Part shown: positions 63,668 through 64,000 of the stretch, in pieces | Numbering within the stretch: position 1 is the stretch's first letter | How the letters are laid out: each line of letters opens with the position of its first letter | From: Pseudomonas furukawaii | Lineage (GTDB): Bacteria; Pseudomonadota; Gammaproteobacteria; Pseudomonadales; Pseudomonadaceae | Direction of reading: 5' to 3' | Assembly (NCBI RefSeq): GCF_002355475.1 | Contig: NZ_AP014862.1 | Coordinates: 3,534,001-3,598,000 of the forward strand | Length of the DNA: 64,000 bases | Translations under genes and position numbers: made by a program | Notes under the pieces: model-generated | What the model saw: only the letters and a program-made list of their open reading frames with translations | Databases searched by the model: none | What the model was told of the DNA's origin: nothing

Positions 63668-63696
63668 ACTTTAGGGGAGAGCTTTCCGGTATGCAA
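63668..63696 (-). promoter_or_regulatory. Sigma-70 promoter of tRNA-Ser
   Basis: On the minus strand TTGCAT (-35) and TAAAGT (-10) are separated by 17 bp and lie about 40 bp upstream of the tRNA 5' end. Confidence 0.6.
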
Positions 63697-63839
63697 GCAC
63701 TTTTTTCATAATTTTCATGCGGTTACGGGAGCGATAGCCTACAGACCATTTTCCACTTCACTGTCAAGGGGTCTGAACTGGCGCAAGTGTACTTTTCGCC
63801 GCTGTGGCCTTTCTATATAGAGTCACCTCCACGGATTGG

Positions 63840-63855
63840 CTGACCGGGCGGTCAG
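63840..63855 (+). promoter_or_regulatory. Predicted TetR-type operator upstream of the crotonase gene
   Basis: A perfect 7-2-7 palindrome CTGACCG-GG-CGGTCAG lies 66 bp before the start codon at 63922 and just downstream of a TATATA box. TGACCG-N2-CGGTCA sites are typical of TetR-family regulators of acyl-CoA metabolism. Confidence 0.5.
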
Positions 63856-63921
63856 TCTCAGTGCTTTACCTCCACGATAGCGCTCGCTAACGTCAGCCCA
63901 CTTCTCAACAAGGAACCTGCC

Positions 63922-64000
63922 ATGAGTGAGCTGATCTCCTACCAACTCGAAGACGGCATCGCGACCCTGACCCTCTGCAACGGCAAGGTGAACGCCATCT
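63922..64000 (+). CDS. Crotonase/enoyl-CoA hydratase family protein (partial, N-terminus only)
   Basis: The first 26 residues, MSELISYQLEDGIATLTLCN and following, match the N-terminal strand-turn of crotonase-fold proteins (xGIATLTLNxxKxNAI). AAGGAACC is a good ribosome-binding site. The gene runs off the right edge of the window. A TetR-like operator lies upstream. The reaction cannot be specified from the fragment. Confidence 0.82.
   Translation, partial: MSELISYQLEDGIATLTLCNGKVNAI

Overview
The window reads as a high-GC gammaproteobacterial chromosome, almost certainly Pseudomonas. Supporting signs are the lsfA-ssuEADCBF gene order, an oscA-sbp-cysTWA cluster, an OprD-family porin, SfnB/DszC-type oxidoreductases and a GTAGGG-type REP-like element. 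The assignment rests on protein resemblance and gene order read by eye; no database search was run.

Layout. 1-13.05 kb is chromosomal backbone: an AraC regulator divergent from a thiolase, a TetR regulator overlapping a ~590-residue acyl-CoA dehydrogenase, a second TetR regulator convergent with an RND efflux pair (adaptor plus permease, no outer-membrane factor), and a GAF-PAS-GGDEF-EAL protein. 13.5-17.8 kb is mobile-element debris: a zinc-ribbon membrane protein, a higBA toxin-antitoxin locus with a third HTH gene, two truncated genes meeting at a junction near 15.5 kb, a plasmid Rep-like gene and a GC-hairpin-rich non-coding stretch. 60.3-63.4 kb holds the matching right-hand debris: a ParB remnant, a broken small gene, a tyrosine integrase, a small membrane protein and a frameshifted YafO-like toxin, ending beside a tRNA-Ser(GGA). 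A crotonase-family gene then resumes backbone.

The 17.8-60.2 kb interior is a nearly continuous sulfur-scavenging block. In order: (i) a GntR-controlled operon pairing a sulfonate/taurine-type ABC importer with an AprA-like flavoprotein, an AprB-like ferredoxin, a HEAT-repeat protein and a DUF971 protein; (ii) lsfA-ssuEADCBF plus a MetQ-like binding protein; (iii) a divergent sulfate-binding protein gene and a chrA remnant; (iv) a second sulfonate-type ABC system and an OprD-type porin; (v) a third binding protein with a DszC-like monooxygenase, an SfnR-like activator and a small hydrolase; (vi) oscA-sbp-cysTWA; (vii) tauABCD plus a rhodanese; (viii) two SfnB/DszC-like genes, two DszA/NtaA-like monooxygenases, a MetNIQ-like ABC system and an amino-acid-type ABC pair.

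Working together, these genes would import sulfate, sulfonates, taurine, sulfate esters or thioethers and release sulfite through flavin- or 2-oxoglutarate-dependent oxygenases. Specific substrates beyond Ssu, Tau and Cys are inference. The strongest candidates for undescribed biology are the AprAB-like operon and an octamer direct repeat (consensus CACCGGAC) found about 75-95 nt upstream of the start codon of four separate sulfur operons.
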